64,000 nt of DNA from Bifidobacterium sp. N4G05 (GTDB lineage: Bacteria > Actinomycetota > Actinomycetes > Actinomycetales > Bifidobacteriaceae): NCBI RefSeq assembly GCF_002742445.1, contig NZ_NJNQ01000005.1, forward strand, positions 1 to 64,000. The letters are read 5' to 3'. This document shows positions 1 to 7,705 of the stretch, in pieces (position 1 is the stretch's first letter; each line of letters begins with the position of its first letter). The notes under the pieces were generated by a model. The model had not been told where the DNA came from. It did not search any database and saw only the letters and a list, made by a program, of their open reading frames with translations. The position numbers and the translations under genes were made by a program.

Positions 1-52
1 GTTGCGGGTATTTCGCAACCGCCCCTGGTTTTATACGGTTACTATAGAAACC

Positions 53-373
53 ATGACTTCCATGCAACACAAGTTCGGAGCGCTCGATCTGATTCGAGCA
101 GGGCTACAAGATCTCGACAAAGCTCGCACATTGTTCGATGAGCTGCACAATGACGGCATTGACGATGACAGAATGCGACTGCTGCTGACAACGCTGGAAA
201 AAGCATGCGATCCTGACGTCGCACTCAGCAACCTGGTGGACATCATCAAAGTGGTGCAAAGCCAAGGTGAGGATTTCACCAACATCATCGCCGATGAGAA
301 CTCTTTCGTACGACTGATCACCGTGCTCGGCGTCACCCGTCACGTCCGGCGTAACGTGCAGCCGCTGTTCTGA
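53..373 (+). pseudogene. glnE': N-terminal remnant of glnE (glutamine synthetase adenylyltransferase)
   Basis: This open frame encodes about 106 residues. Its first ~94 align without gaps (apart from one residue near the start) to the N-terminus of the complete GlnE at 7706-10810. The shared blocks are DLIR-GLQ-LD-AR, KACDPD-ALSN-VDI, QSQG-DF and RLITVLGV, and by eye roughly half the positions are identical. After RLITVLGV the similarity stops abruptly and the frame ends about ten codons later, so neither nucleotidyltransferase domain is present and no activity is expected. No ribosome binding site precedes the ATG; a TACTAT box lies 7 bases upstream, much as in the intact gene, so both may be leaderless. 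The lower-GC, A/T-ending codons resemble the body of the intact glnE more than that gene's first 400 bases do. I infer this is the displaced original 5' end, left when the following island arrived together with another glnE 5' end. Confidence 0.8.
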
Positions 374-508
374 GGATTATCCGCCTGTTCTCCGCGCTGC
401 GATTGTGTTCCGCCGGGATGGTGGAACGTCATATACGTGACGCCGAGGGAGGCCTGTTGCATCGGATATTACGCAAGATCATTCTATCCGACGTCACGGT
501 TGGGACTT

Positions 509-847
509 CTACTTTTTCTTGGTACTCCTCGCACTCTTCAACGGTGTCTTCGGCTTGGCGGGCTCGAACCACGGGAAGCGGTGAAGTACCCAGCGGTGCA
601 GCGGCGGGGTCTTGGCGACGGCCCAACCCGCAATCATTGCGAAAATCGCCACCCACGAGGCGAGATTCTGCTTGGCGAAGATCAGCAGGATGGTTAGTCC
701 CACGGCGATGATGCCGAGGAATTGCGAATATTTGTTCTGCGATTCGGTGGTCTTGTCCGTCTTCATCGGCACGAAACCGAAGAACAGGCCAATCGCCACG
801 GATACGATGGCGACGGCGACGCAGATGATGATGTCCTGAGTGCTCAT
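509..847 (-). CDS. small membrane protein of unknown function
   Basis: This 112-residue protein has about three hydrophobic segments (near residues 6-26, 40-60 and 62-80) and a strongly basic C-terminal tail rich in Lys and Pro ending in KKK. The start is well supported: a GGGAGGGAA ribosome binding site lies five bases before the ATG. I do not recognise a family. It stands alone between the glnE remnant and the tail of the ABC ATPase gene, in the same orientation as that ATPase and the ROK regulator. The 135 bases between its stop codon and the glnE remnant hold nothing I can identify. Confidence 0.6.
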   Translation of the reverse strand: MSTQDIIICVAVAIVSVAIGLFFGFVPMKTDKTTESQNKYSQFLGIIAVGLTILLIFAKQNLASWVAIFAMIAGWAVAKTPPLHRWVLHRFPWFEPAKPKTPLKSARSTKKK

Positions 848-903
848 GAACGTTCCCTCCCGGAACAGGCGATGAAGATATGCGATTGTATCAGTTTACC
901 GCA

Positions 904-927
904 GCGCATCGGCGCGCGCCGATGCGC
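904..927 (-). terminator. hairpin after the orphan ABC ATPase gene
   Basis: A perfect 10-bp inverted repeat (GCGCATCGGC / GCCGATGCGC) with a 4-base loop lies just past the ATPase stop codon at 933. There is no T-run on the minus strand, so an intrinsic terminator is only likely. Confidence 0.4.
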
Positions 928-932
928 CCCTT

Positions 933-1775
933 CTATTCGAGATTCATAGCGGCGCTGATCGTGCGGTCGATGAGCTTGCGCTGATGAACCATGTTGGCGT
1001 ATTTCGGGTTCTCCGTTATCCCCTCGCTCTTACGTCCGGCGTCAACGCCAGCGATTTGCGCGATGATCTCCTCGTAGGAGGTCTTGGCGGTGCGATACAC
1101 GCCGCGGATACGTCCTTGGCGGATGACCACGATGCGATCCGACACCGCGAACACGTTCGGCAGGTCATGACAGACCATCACTACCGACCGGCCATCGGAA
1201 CGTATCCGTTTGATGTAGGACAGCACCTCCGCGGCCTGCATCACCGACAGCGAGGCGGTCGGCTCGTCGAGCAGGATGAGCTGCGGGTCGTTGAGTAGCG
1301 TGCGGGCGATGGCCACGGTCTGACGCTGCCCCACCGACAGCGAGGTGATGGGGGACCCCACACGGATCGCGGAGCTCAGCGTTCCGAGCACGGAACGGGC
1401 TCGCGTGTTCATCATATCGTCGTCACGAACCCAGCCCGACTGCATCTCCTTGCCGAGGAAAAGATTGGAAGCTACATCGAGGTTGTCGCAGAGTTCCTGA
1501 CCTTGGAAGACGGAAGCGATGCCCATGCGGTCCGCCTCCCGGATCGAGGGGATCGTCACCTGTTCGCCGTTGAGGTAGATATGCCCGAATCCGGGTTGCA
1601 GAAAACCGGAGATTACCTTCATCAGTGTGGACTTGCCGGCGCCGTTGTCGCCCACGATGGCGATGACCTCTTTGCGGTCGATGGTCAGATTCACCGATTT
1701 CAGCGCCTCGACGAATCCGAATCTGACGCAGATGTCCTCCAGCCGCAGCAACGGAGGTGTACTTGCGTTGCTCAT
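933..1775 (-). CDS. CUT2-type sugar ABC transporter ATPase, single domain
   Basis: This 280-residue protein has one complete ABC ATPase domain: Walker A GDNGAGKST near residue 42, Q-loop region FQGQEL, a signature read as LSVGQ, Walker B LILLDEPTASL, and the switch His in VCHD. It resembles the short ATPases of CUT2 sugar importers (FrcA type) rather than the ~500-residue double-domain proteins. The ribosome binding site is GGAAAGAGGG. It lies 42 bases downstream of the ROK regulator gene and is probably cotranscribed with it. No permease or binding-protein gene is adjacent on this strand. The divergent transporter operon already has its own double-domain ATPase (4494-6050). It may be a spare ATPase for that permease, or the survivor of a second transporter. 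The C-terminal ~60 residues beyond the ATPase core are unassigned. Confidence 0.85.
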   Translation of the reverse strand: MSNASTPPLLRLEDICVRFGFVEALKSVNLTIDRKEVIAIVGDNGAGKSTLMKVISGFLQPGFGHIYLNGEQVTIPSIREADRMGIASVFQGQELCDNLDVASNLFLGKEMQSGWVRDDDMMNTRARSVLGTLSSAIRVGSPITSLSVGQRQTVAIARTLLNDPQLILLDEPTASLSVMQAAEVLSYIKRIRSDGRSVVMVCHDLPNVFAVSDRIVVIRQGRIRGVYRTAKTSYEEIIAQIAGVDAGRKSEGITENPKYANMVHQRKLIDRTISAAMNLE

Positions 1776-1817
1776 GTCATCCCTCTTTCCTTGACCTTTT
1801 CCTCATGGGTGTTTCGT

Positions 1818-2987
1818 CTATGCTGCGATGCTGTTGCGAATCGCATGTCCGATGGCGGCGAGCGCGCCGCCCAGCGCGCAGTTGTCGCTCGGGTGAGGGG
1901 AGCTCAGCACCGTGATTGGCATGACCGCGTCGGGGAACAGCAGCCGCTGCAGCGCTTCATTGAACGGTTGGGTAAACACCTCGCCGGCCATGGCGAGTTT
2001 GCCTCCGACCACGACGACCTCCGGGTCGATGCTGATGCACAAGTCGGCGGCCACTTGCCCGATGCGCACCGCCGTGTCAGCGATGATGCGGCGGCATCCG
2101 GGGTCGCCGTTGTTCGCCTGTGCCACGAGGTCGTCCATCGTCATGTTGCCGTGCGTGACGCTGAGCAGTTGCACCAGCCGGTTCTCAGCGACAATGGTGT
2201 TGAGGCATCCGCGATTGCCGCAGGAGCAGATCGCACCGAGCGGATCGACTTGGATATGGCCGATCTCGCCGGCCAGGCCGGTCACCCCGTGCATGATCTC
2301 CCCGCCGGCAACGATACCCGCGCCTACGTTGTCATTGGTGGAGATATAGACGAAGTCGCGCTTGCCGATTGCTGCGCCCATGCGTGATTCGCAGTAGGCG
2401 GCGTAGTTTGCGTCGTTGTCGACATATACGGGGGTGTTGAATGTGGCGCTTAGCGGAGAGACGATGTCGAAGCCATCCCACCCGGGCATGACGCCGGGGA
2501 TGGCGATCATGTGGTCGCCGATGGCGACTGGTGCGGCCAAGGCCACGCCGATGCCGGCGATCTCCCCGGGATTAGCGTCGATGTTGGTCATGGTCTCGTT
2601 GATGAGCTGTATCGCGCGTTCCAGTGTGGTGTCGGCCTTGTGACCGAGGGGAAGCGGCAGCATATGCTCCGCGATGATTGATTTCGCGAAATCGACGACG
2701 GCCAGTTTCAGTTCGCGTTGCGCGATCCACAGGCCGATGCCGAGACCCTGATTGTGGGCGAGTCTGACCAAGGTAGCCCTGCGGCCGTTGCGTATGGTGC
2801 TTTTCGTCTCCAGCTGTCCCTCGTCGACGAGTTGGTGGACGAGTGTGGAGACCGTTGCGGTGGAGAGGCTGGTGACCTCCGCGAGTTCGACCTGCGTCAT
2901 AGCGCCGAATTTGTGGATGCTGGACAGCAGGTTGGCACGGTTTGCCTCGCGCAGGGAGGTTTGTGAGCCGAAAAGTCGTGTTGCCAT
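1818..2987 (-). CDS. ROK-family transcriptional regulator
   Basis: This 389-residue protein has an N-terminal winged helix-turn-helix (about residues 10-75, including TQVELAEVTSLSTATVSTLV) followed by an actin-like ROK sugar-sensing domain. The ROK zinc signature CSCGNRGCL is intact, and the phosphate-binding-type motif GIGVALAAP and the segment VYVDNDAN, both typical of the sugar-binding fold, are present. ROK repressors usually bind the sugar imported by the neighbouring transporter and then release their operator. The gene is divergent from the solute-binding-protein gene at 3231. The ~240-bp gap between them carries the transporter promoter with two inverted repeats, so local control of both arms is likely. 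There is no strong ribosome binding site before the ATG. The ligand cannot be read from the sequence. Confidence 0.9.
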   Translation of the reverse strand: MATRLFGSQTSLREANRANLLSSIHKFGAMTQVELAEVTSLSTATVSTLVHQLVDEGQLETKSTIRNGRRATLVRLAHNQGLGIGLWIAQRELKLAVVDFAKSIIAEHMLPLPLGHKADTTLERAIQLINETMTNIDANPGEIAGIGVALAAPVAIGDHMIAIPGVMPGWDGFDIVSPLSATFNTPVYVDNDANYAAYCESRMGAAIGKRDFVYISTNDNVGAGIVAGGEIMHGVTGLAGEIGHIQVDPLGAICSCGNRGCLNTIVAENRLVQLLSVTHGNMTMDDLVAQANNGDPGCRRIIADTAVRIGQVAADLCISIDPEVVVVGGKLAMAGEVFTQPFNEALQRLLFPDAVMPITVLSSPHPSDNCALGGALAAIGHAIRNSIAA

Positions 2988-3096
2988 GGATATCCAGTGT
3001 AGTCCGACGCGGTGGTCGCCGGGGCCGTGTGCGCTCTTCCTGCGGCGTGTCGCGTCGAAAGGCGCATAATACAGCTCTTATGTTCGATAACTGAAT

Positions 3097-3153
3097 TTAA
3101 ATAACGTTTAAGAACAAATATAAGTTTGACAACTTAACTCAAGAGTGTATGCT
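3097..3153 (+). promoter_or_regulatory. promoter and candidate ROK operators of the sugar-transport operon
   Basis: A -35 box TTGACA (3126-3131) and a TATGCT -10 box (3148-3153) are 16 bases apart. An inverted repeat TAAGTT-TGAC-AACTTA (3121-3136) overlaps the -35 box, and a second, TTAAA-TAACG-TTTAA, lies at 3097-3111. The position between the divergent ROK regulator and the transporter suggests repressor sites; the assignment is inference. Confidence 0.6.
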
Positions 3154-3230
3154 ATGAGATGAACCGGAACGGTCCGGATCACAAACGGAACAATGGTCGT
3201 TCCGTCACCCTCAAAGATGAAGGAGAATAC

Positions 3231-4412
3231 ATGCAGTTCACCAAGAAGATCGTCGCCGTCGTGGCGGGCGTGGCGATGTGCGCGGGTCTCACGGCCTGTG
3301 GCGGCAGTCGAACCGGACAGTCCGGCGACGGCGACAAGATCGAGAAAGGCGCAACCATCGGCATTTCGATGCCGACCAAATCCGAGGAGCGCTGGAACAA
3401 GGATGGCAACAACCTCAAGGCCAATCTTGAGAAGCGAGGGTACAAGGTCATCCTGTCGTTCGCGGATGACAAGCCCGCCCAACAGAACGCCGACATCGAG
3501 AACATGGTCAACAACGATGCGAAGATCGTCGTGGTCGCCTCCAAGGACGGCACCGCGGTCGGTCCAGCCGTCGAGAAGGCCCGTGACGCTGGCGCGAAGG
3601 TCATCGCCTACGACCGTCTGATCATGAACACCGACGCGGTCGACTACTACGCCACGTTCCAGCTGGAGCAGACTGGTGTACTCGAGGCCACCTGGCTGAT
3701 CGACAAACTCGGGTTGGAGGACGGCGCCACCGGCCCGTTCAACATCGAGCTGTTCGCGGGCTCCCCGGACGACAATAATTCCAAATACTTCTTCAAGGGT
3801 GCATGGGATCTGCTCCAGCCCTACTTCGAGAAGGGAATCCTCGTCAACCCATCCAACCACGGCGGCGGCGTGAAGGCCTCCGACAAGGCCGAGGACATCT
3901 GGCAGAAGATCGGCGTGCAGTCTTGGAAGGCCGAGCAGGCCCAGAAGGACATGGAATCCATCCTCGACTCCACTTATGCGCACGGCGAGAAACTCGACGC
4001 GGTGCTCAGCCCCTACGACGGCATCACCCAAGGCGTGGCCAACGCCATCGAGTCCAAGCGCCCGGATATGAAGCCCGGCACCGACAGCTGGCCGTACATC
4101 ACCGGCCAGGACGCGATGGAGATCTCTATCGCCAACATCGCTAACGGCAAGCAGGGCGAGACTGTGTTCAAGGACGTGAACAAGCTCGCGAACGCCGTCG
4201 AGGAGATGATCATCGAGATCGCCGAGGGCAAGGAGGTGTCCGGCATCAACGGCAAGTTCAATAACGGCAACTTGGACGTGCCGTCCAAGCTGCTTGACCC
4301 GCAGGGCATCACCATCGACAATCTCTCCGATTTGGTGAAGGCGAACTACGTGACCCAGAGCCGCTTCAACGAACTGACTAAGGGCACGCTGCTCGAGGAT
4401 CAGATCAAGTGA
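3231..4412 (+). CDS. sugar ABC transporter substrate-binding lipoprotein, XylF/ChvE type
   Basis: This 393-residue protein begins with a lipoprotein signal (basic start, hydrophobic core, lipobox LTAC) followed by a mature periplasmic-binding-protein type 1 fold. Features of the XylF/ChvE group are GISMPTKSEERW near the N-terminus, AKVIAYDRLI mid-protein and ITGQDAMEISIANIANGKQGETVF in the second lobe. It would capture a pentose or hexose outside the cell for the ATPase and permease encoded next. A GAAGGAG ribosome binding site fixes the start at 3231; an in-frame extension to 3159 would put 24 polar residues before the signal peptide and is rejected. It is first in the operon, behind a promoter with candidate operators. 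By family the substrate could be xylose, arabinose, galactose or fructose; I cannot choose. Confidence 0.92.
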   Translation: MQFTKKIVAVVAGVAMCAGLTACGGSRTGQSGDGDKIEKGATIGISMPTKSEERWNKDGNNLKANLEKRGYKVILSFADDKPAQQNADIENMVNNDAKIVVVASKDGTAVGPAVEKARDAGAKVIAYDRLIMNTDAVDYYATFQLEQTGVLEATWLIDKLGLEDGATGPFNIELFAGSPDDNNSKYFFKGAWDLLQPYFEKGILVNPSNHGGGVKASDKAEDIWQKIGVQSWKAEQAQKDMESILDSTYAHGEKLDAVLSPYDGITQGVANAIESKRPDMKPGTDSWPYITGQDAMEISIANIANGKQGETVFKDVNKLANAVEEMIIEIAEGKEVSGINGKFNNGNLDVPSKLLDPQGITIDNLSDLVKANYVTQSRFNELTKGTLLEDQIK

Positions 4413-4493
4413 CGCGACGGTTCGACGGATGGGGCACACGGCCGTCGTGGCGTGTGCCCTATCCCCTCGCAACACAATATGAGGAGTGATGAA

Positions 4494-6050
4494 ATGTCCC
4501 AAACAGACACCATTCTGATGATGGAGAACATCACCAAGACGTTCGGACCGGTCAAGGCCCTGACCGACGTGAATCTGGAGGTGGGCCGTGGCGAGATCCA
4601 CGCCATCTGCGGCGAGAACGGCGCGGGCAAATCGACGTTGATGAACGTGCTTTCCGGTGTGTATCCATACGGCAGCTACAGTGGAAGGATCGTCTTCGAC
4701 GGCAAGGAATGCAGATTCCGTACGATCAATGACTCCGAGGCCGATGGCATCGTGATCATCCATCAGGAGCTGGCGCTGAGCCCGTTCCTGTCCATCGCCG
4801 AGAACATCTTCATGGGCAACGAGCGGGCCAGGGCCGGCGTCGTCGACTGGGACCGGACCCGCGCCGAGGCCAGAAAGCTGTTGGATCGCGTGGGCCTCCC
4901 GGAGGATCCGGACACCAGGATCATGGACATCGGTGTCGGCAAGCAGCAGCTCGTCGAAATCGCCAAGGCTCTGAGCAAGGACGTGAAACTGCTCATCCTC
5001 GACGAGCCCACCGCGGCCCTGAACGACGAGGACTCCGCCCATCTGCTCGGTCTGGTGCGCCAGCTGCGCGACGAGCAGGGCGTGACTAGCATCATTATCA
5101 CGCACAAGCTCAACGAGGTCGCCGCCATCGCCGATAACGTCACCATTATTCGTGACGGCTCCACCGTCGGACAGATGTACGTGACGCCGGAGACACCACT
5201 CGATCAGGACGAGCTGATCCGCAAGATGGTCGGTCGCCCGCTGCACAACTTGTATCCGGATCATCCCTCTAACAAGCCGGGCGAGGAATATCTGCGCATC
5301 GAGGATTGGACCGTGCATCATCCGCTCGACGTCGAGCGCGTGATCGTGGACCACGCGAACATCAACGTGCGCGCCGGCGAGATCGTCGGGCTCGCGGGGC
5401 TGATGGGTGCCGGCCGCACCGAGTTGGCTATGAGCGTGTTCGGACGGTCCTATGGCTCGAACATCTCAGGCAACGTGTACGTCAAAGGCAGGAAGGTCAA
5501 CCTGCCGAGCGTGCAGGCCGCCATCGACGCCGGAATCGCCTACGCTACCGAAGATCGCAAGGTATACGGCCTAAACCTGTTGCAGAACATCCGTGAGAAC
5601 GCCTCGCTCGCCTCGCTGAAGAAGATGAGCCGGCACGGTGTGATGGACGATAACATCGAACGCAAGGAGGTGGAAGAGTACCGCAAGGACTTCCACATCA
5701 AATGTCATGACATCGATGTGAACGTCGGCACGCTTTCCGGCGGCAACCAGCAGAAGGTCGTACTCGCCAAATGGGTGATCTCCCAGCCGGACATCCTCAT
5801 CCTCGACGAACCGACCCGAGGCATCGACGTCGGCGCCAAATACGAGATCTACGAGATTATCGACCAGCTGGCCGACGCCGGTAAGGCCGTCATTGTGATC
5901 TCCTCCGAGCTGCCGGAACTCATCGGTATCTGCGACCGCATCTACACCGTAAGTTACGGCGTCGTCACCGACAACGTCGAGAAGAATGGATTCACTCAGG
6001 AATACTTGATGAAGGGAATGACCAAGGAAAGGAAGGTGGACGCCCGATGA
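4494..6050 (+). CDS. sugar ABC transporter ATPase, double domain (CUT2, MglA/XylG type)
   Basis: This 518-residue protein has two fused ABC ATPase halves, as is usual for CUT2 importers. The N-terminal half has Walker A GENGAGKST, Walker B LLILDEPTAAL and switch ITHK. The C-terminal half has the degenerate P-loop GLMGAGRTE normal for this family, signature LSGGNQQK and Walker B ILILDEPTRGID. It energises the permease encoded immediately downstream. GAGGAG precedes the chosen ATG. Its TGA overlaps the permease start (ATGA at 6047-6050), implying translational coupling. The closest named relatives I recognise are GguA, MmsA and XylG. Confidence 0.93.
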   Translation: MSQTDTILMMENITKTFGPVKALTDVNLEVGRGEIHAICGENGAGKSTLMNVLSGVYPYGSYSGRIVFDGKECRFRTINDSEADGIVIIHQELALSPFLSIAENIFMGNERARAGVVDWDRTRAEARKLLDRVGLPEDPDTRIMDIGVGKQQLVEIAKALSKDVKLLILDEPTAALNDEDSAHLLGLVRQLRDEQGVTSIIITHKLNEVAAIADNVTIIRDGSTVGQMYVTPETPLDQDELIRKMVGRPLHNLYPDHPSNKPGEEYLRIEDWTVHHPLDVERVIVDHANINVRAGEIVGLAGLMGAGRTELAMSVFGRSYGSNISGNVYVKGRKVNLPSVQAAIDAGIAYATEDRKVYGLNLLQNIRENASLASLKKMSRHGVMDDNIERKEVEEYRKDFHIKCHDIDVNVGTLSGGNQQKVVLAKWVISQPDILILDEPTRGIDVGAKYEIYEIIDQLADAGKAVIVISSELPELIGICDRIYTVSYGVVTDNVEKNGFTQEYLMKGMTKERKVDAR

Positions 6051-7264
6051 GCGCCGCAACCGCAACATCTGCACAGAAGAAAGAGAAGGTCAGCCTGCTG
6101 GCCACTATCGGCAACAACGCCCGCCAATACGGCATCGTCGGCGCATTGCTCGTGATCGTCATCGCCTTCGAGATCCTCACTGGAGGTGTGCTGCTTAAGC
6201 CGAACAGCTTCGTGTCGCTAATCCAGCAGAACGCCTATGTGATTATCCTCGCCATCGGCATGGTGATGGTCATCATCGCCACCCACATCGACTTGTCTGT
6301 CGGTTCGTTGGTCGCCTTCATCGGCGGCGTCTGTGCCCTGCTGATGGAGCGCGCAGGCATGAACTGGATGCTTGCTATCCTCCTCTCCCTCATCGTCGGC
6401 CTCATCGTTGGCGTCTGGCAGGGATTCTGGGTGGCCTACGTGGGTATCCCGGGCTTCATCACTACCTTGGCCGGTATGCTGATGTTCCGAGGGCTCGCCA
6501 CCGTGATTGTCGGCGAATCCGTGCCGATCACCTCCAATGCCTTCCGTGGCATCGCCCGTGACTATCTGCCGAACATCTTGGGGTTCTGGGGGCCGTTCGA
6601 TGGTCTGACCCTTGTCGTCGGCGTACTGTGCATCGTCGGCTACGCCTTCTCCCAGCTGCGCAAGCGCAAGCGCGTCGAGAAGGTCGGATTGGTGCCCGAA
6701 CCGATGAACTTGACTATCCTCAAGATCGTCCTCGCGGCCGTGGTCATTGCGTTCGTCACCTATCTGCTGGCCTCTTCGGGCAACGCGGAACAGGGCGGCA
6801 TCCCGATTATGCTCGTCATCGTCGGCGTGCTCGTGCTCGCCTACAACTTCATCCTGACCCGGACCGTGTTCGGTCGTCACGTCTACGCCGTCGGCGGCAA
6901 TCGCAAGGCAGCCATCCTCTCCGGTATCAACACCAAGCGCGTCGACTTCCTGCTGTTCGTCCATATGGGCTTCCTCTCCGCTGTCGCCGCGGTCTGCATG
7001 CTGTCCCGTCTGGCCTCCGCGACCGCACAGGCCGGCATGGAGTTCGAAATGGACGCCATCGCTGCCTGCTTCATCGGCGGTACGGCCGTCACCGGCGGTA
7101 TCGGCACGATTCCGGGGGCAGTGGTCGGCGCATTCGTGATGGGCGTCATCAACCAGGGTCTGTCGATCATGGGTGTGGACACCGCCGTGGTGAAGACCAT
7201 CAAGGGTCTTGTGCTCCTGCTGGCCGTCGCCGTGGATATCATGTCCAAGCGCAAGAAGAGCTGA
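6047..7264 (+). CDS. sugar ABC transporter permease (CUT2, MmsB/XylH type)
   Basis: This 405-residue membrane protein has roughly ten hydrophobic segments and belongs to the branched-chain/CUT2 permease family. The diagnostic stretch AIGMVMVIIATHIDLSVGS appears near residues 70-90, and the C-terminal family block GGTAVTGGIGTIPGAVVGAF is intact. The longer form with an extra cytoplasmic loop (around residues 200-230, KRKRVEK) matches XylH/GguB-type permeases, which are longer than RbsC. It overlaps the ATPase gene by four bases and should form the membrane channel of the importer. A strong inverted repeat follows its stop codon. Confidence 0.93.
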   Translation: MSAATATSAQKKEKVSLLATIGNNARQYGIVGALLVIVIAFEILTGGVLLKPNSFVSLIQQNAYVIILAIGMVMVIIATHIDLSVGSLVAFIGGVCALLMERAGMNWMLAILLSLIVGLIVGVWQGFWVAYVGIPGFITTLAGMLMFRGLATVIVGESVPITSNAFRGIARDYLPNILGFWGPFDGLTLVVGVLCIVGYAFSQLRKRKRVEKVGLVPEPMNLTILKIVLAAVVIAFVTYLLASSGNAEQGGIPIMLVIVGVLVLAYNFILTRTVFGRHVYAVGGNRKAAILSGINTKRVDFLLFVHMGFLSAVAAVCMLSRLASATAQAGMEFEMDAIAACFIGGTAVTGGIGTIPGAVVGAFVMGVINQGLSIMGVDTAVVKTIKGLVLLLAVAVDIMSKRKKS

Positions 7265-7285
7265 TCTGTTCCGAATCCCCTCCGG

Positions 7286-7326
7286 CGGATGGGGGTCCGC
7301 ATCGCGGCGATGCGGACCCCCATCCG
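7286..7326. terminator. 20-bp perfect inverted repeat after the permease gene
   Basis: Two perfectly complementary 20-base arms (7286-7305 and 7307-7326; left arm begins CGGATGGGGG) are separated by a single base. In RNA this would form a very stable hairpin. There is no T-run, so it may be a terminator or an mRNA-stabilising end. The single-base spacer makes the DNA almost a cruciform-type palindrome. Confidence 0.6.
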
Positions 7327-7364
7327 CCCGTCCCGTGCTCATTGTCGAAAGAAAAGGAATCCCC

Positions 7365-7622
7365 ATGCGACTGAATACGCATTCCACCGCCCGTCTCTAT
7401 GCGCTCACCTGCCTCGCCTGCGTGATCTGGCTTGCCCAGTCGCTGATGCAGGCACAGGCCGACGGCTCGTTGCTCGACTGGTCTACCATCGTTTTCTCGC
7501 TGTGTTTGCTCGTCGTGATCGGCTGGTGCGCCCGTTGCGCCGTCGTTGGCTGGAACACGAAGGACGGCGATCAGGCGGCGACGTCCCACGATGCGGGGAC
7601 CACGAAGGAGCCTCGTCGATGA
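7365..7622 (+). CDS. small membrane protein of unknown function
   Basis: This 85-residue protein has two hydrophobic segments (about residues 9-29 and 41-62), a short polar linker, and a hydrophilic Lys/Thr-rich tail. AAAAGGAAT gives a good ribosome binding site for the ATG at 7365; the same frame extends further upstream but overlaps the permease gene and the hairpin. It lies between the hairpin after the permease and glnE, so it is the last gene of the island. Family not recognised. A companion of the transporter is possible but not shown. Confidence 0.6.
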   Translation: MRLNTHSTARLYALTCLACVIWLAQSLMQAQADGSLLDWSTIVFSLCLLVVIGWCARCAVVGWNTKDGDQAATSHDAGTTKEPRR

Positions 7623-7705
7623 CATGTCCGTTGTGAAACGCGGAGGTGGTCGCAGATTGGCCGAAATCGCGTCCGAACGGGGCATGGCGTGTACATTAGC
7701 TAGAT

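Noticed and set aside
1503..2387. Plus-strand frame of 294 codons across the ATPase and ROK genes
   Set aside because: Antisense shadow crossing two well-supported genes.
3108..5354. Open frame of 748 codons antisense to the binding-protein and ATPase genes
   Set aside because: Shadow of codon bias; the plus-strand genes have full family motifs.
6218..7387. Open frame of 389 codons antisense to the permease gene
   Set aside because: His- and Asp-rich composition typical of antisense of a hydrophobic gene; no family resemblance.
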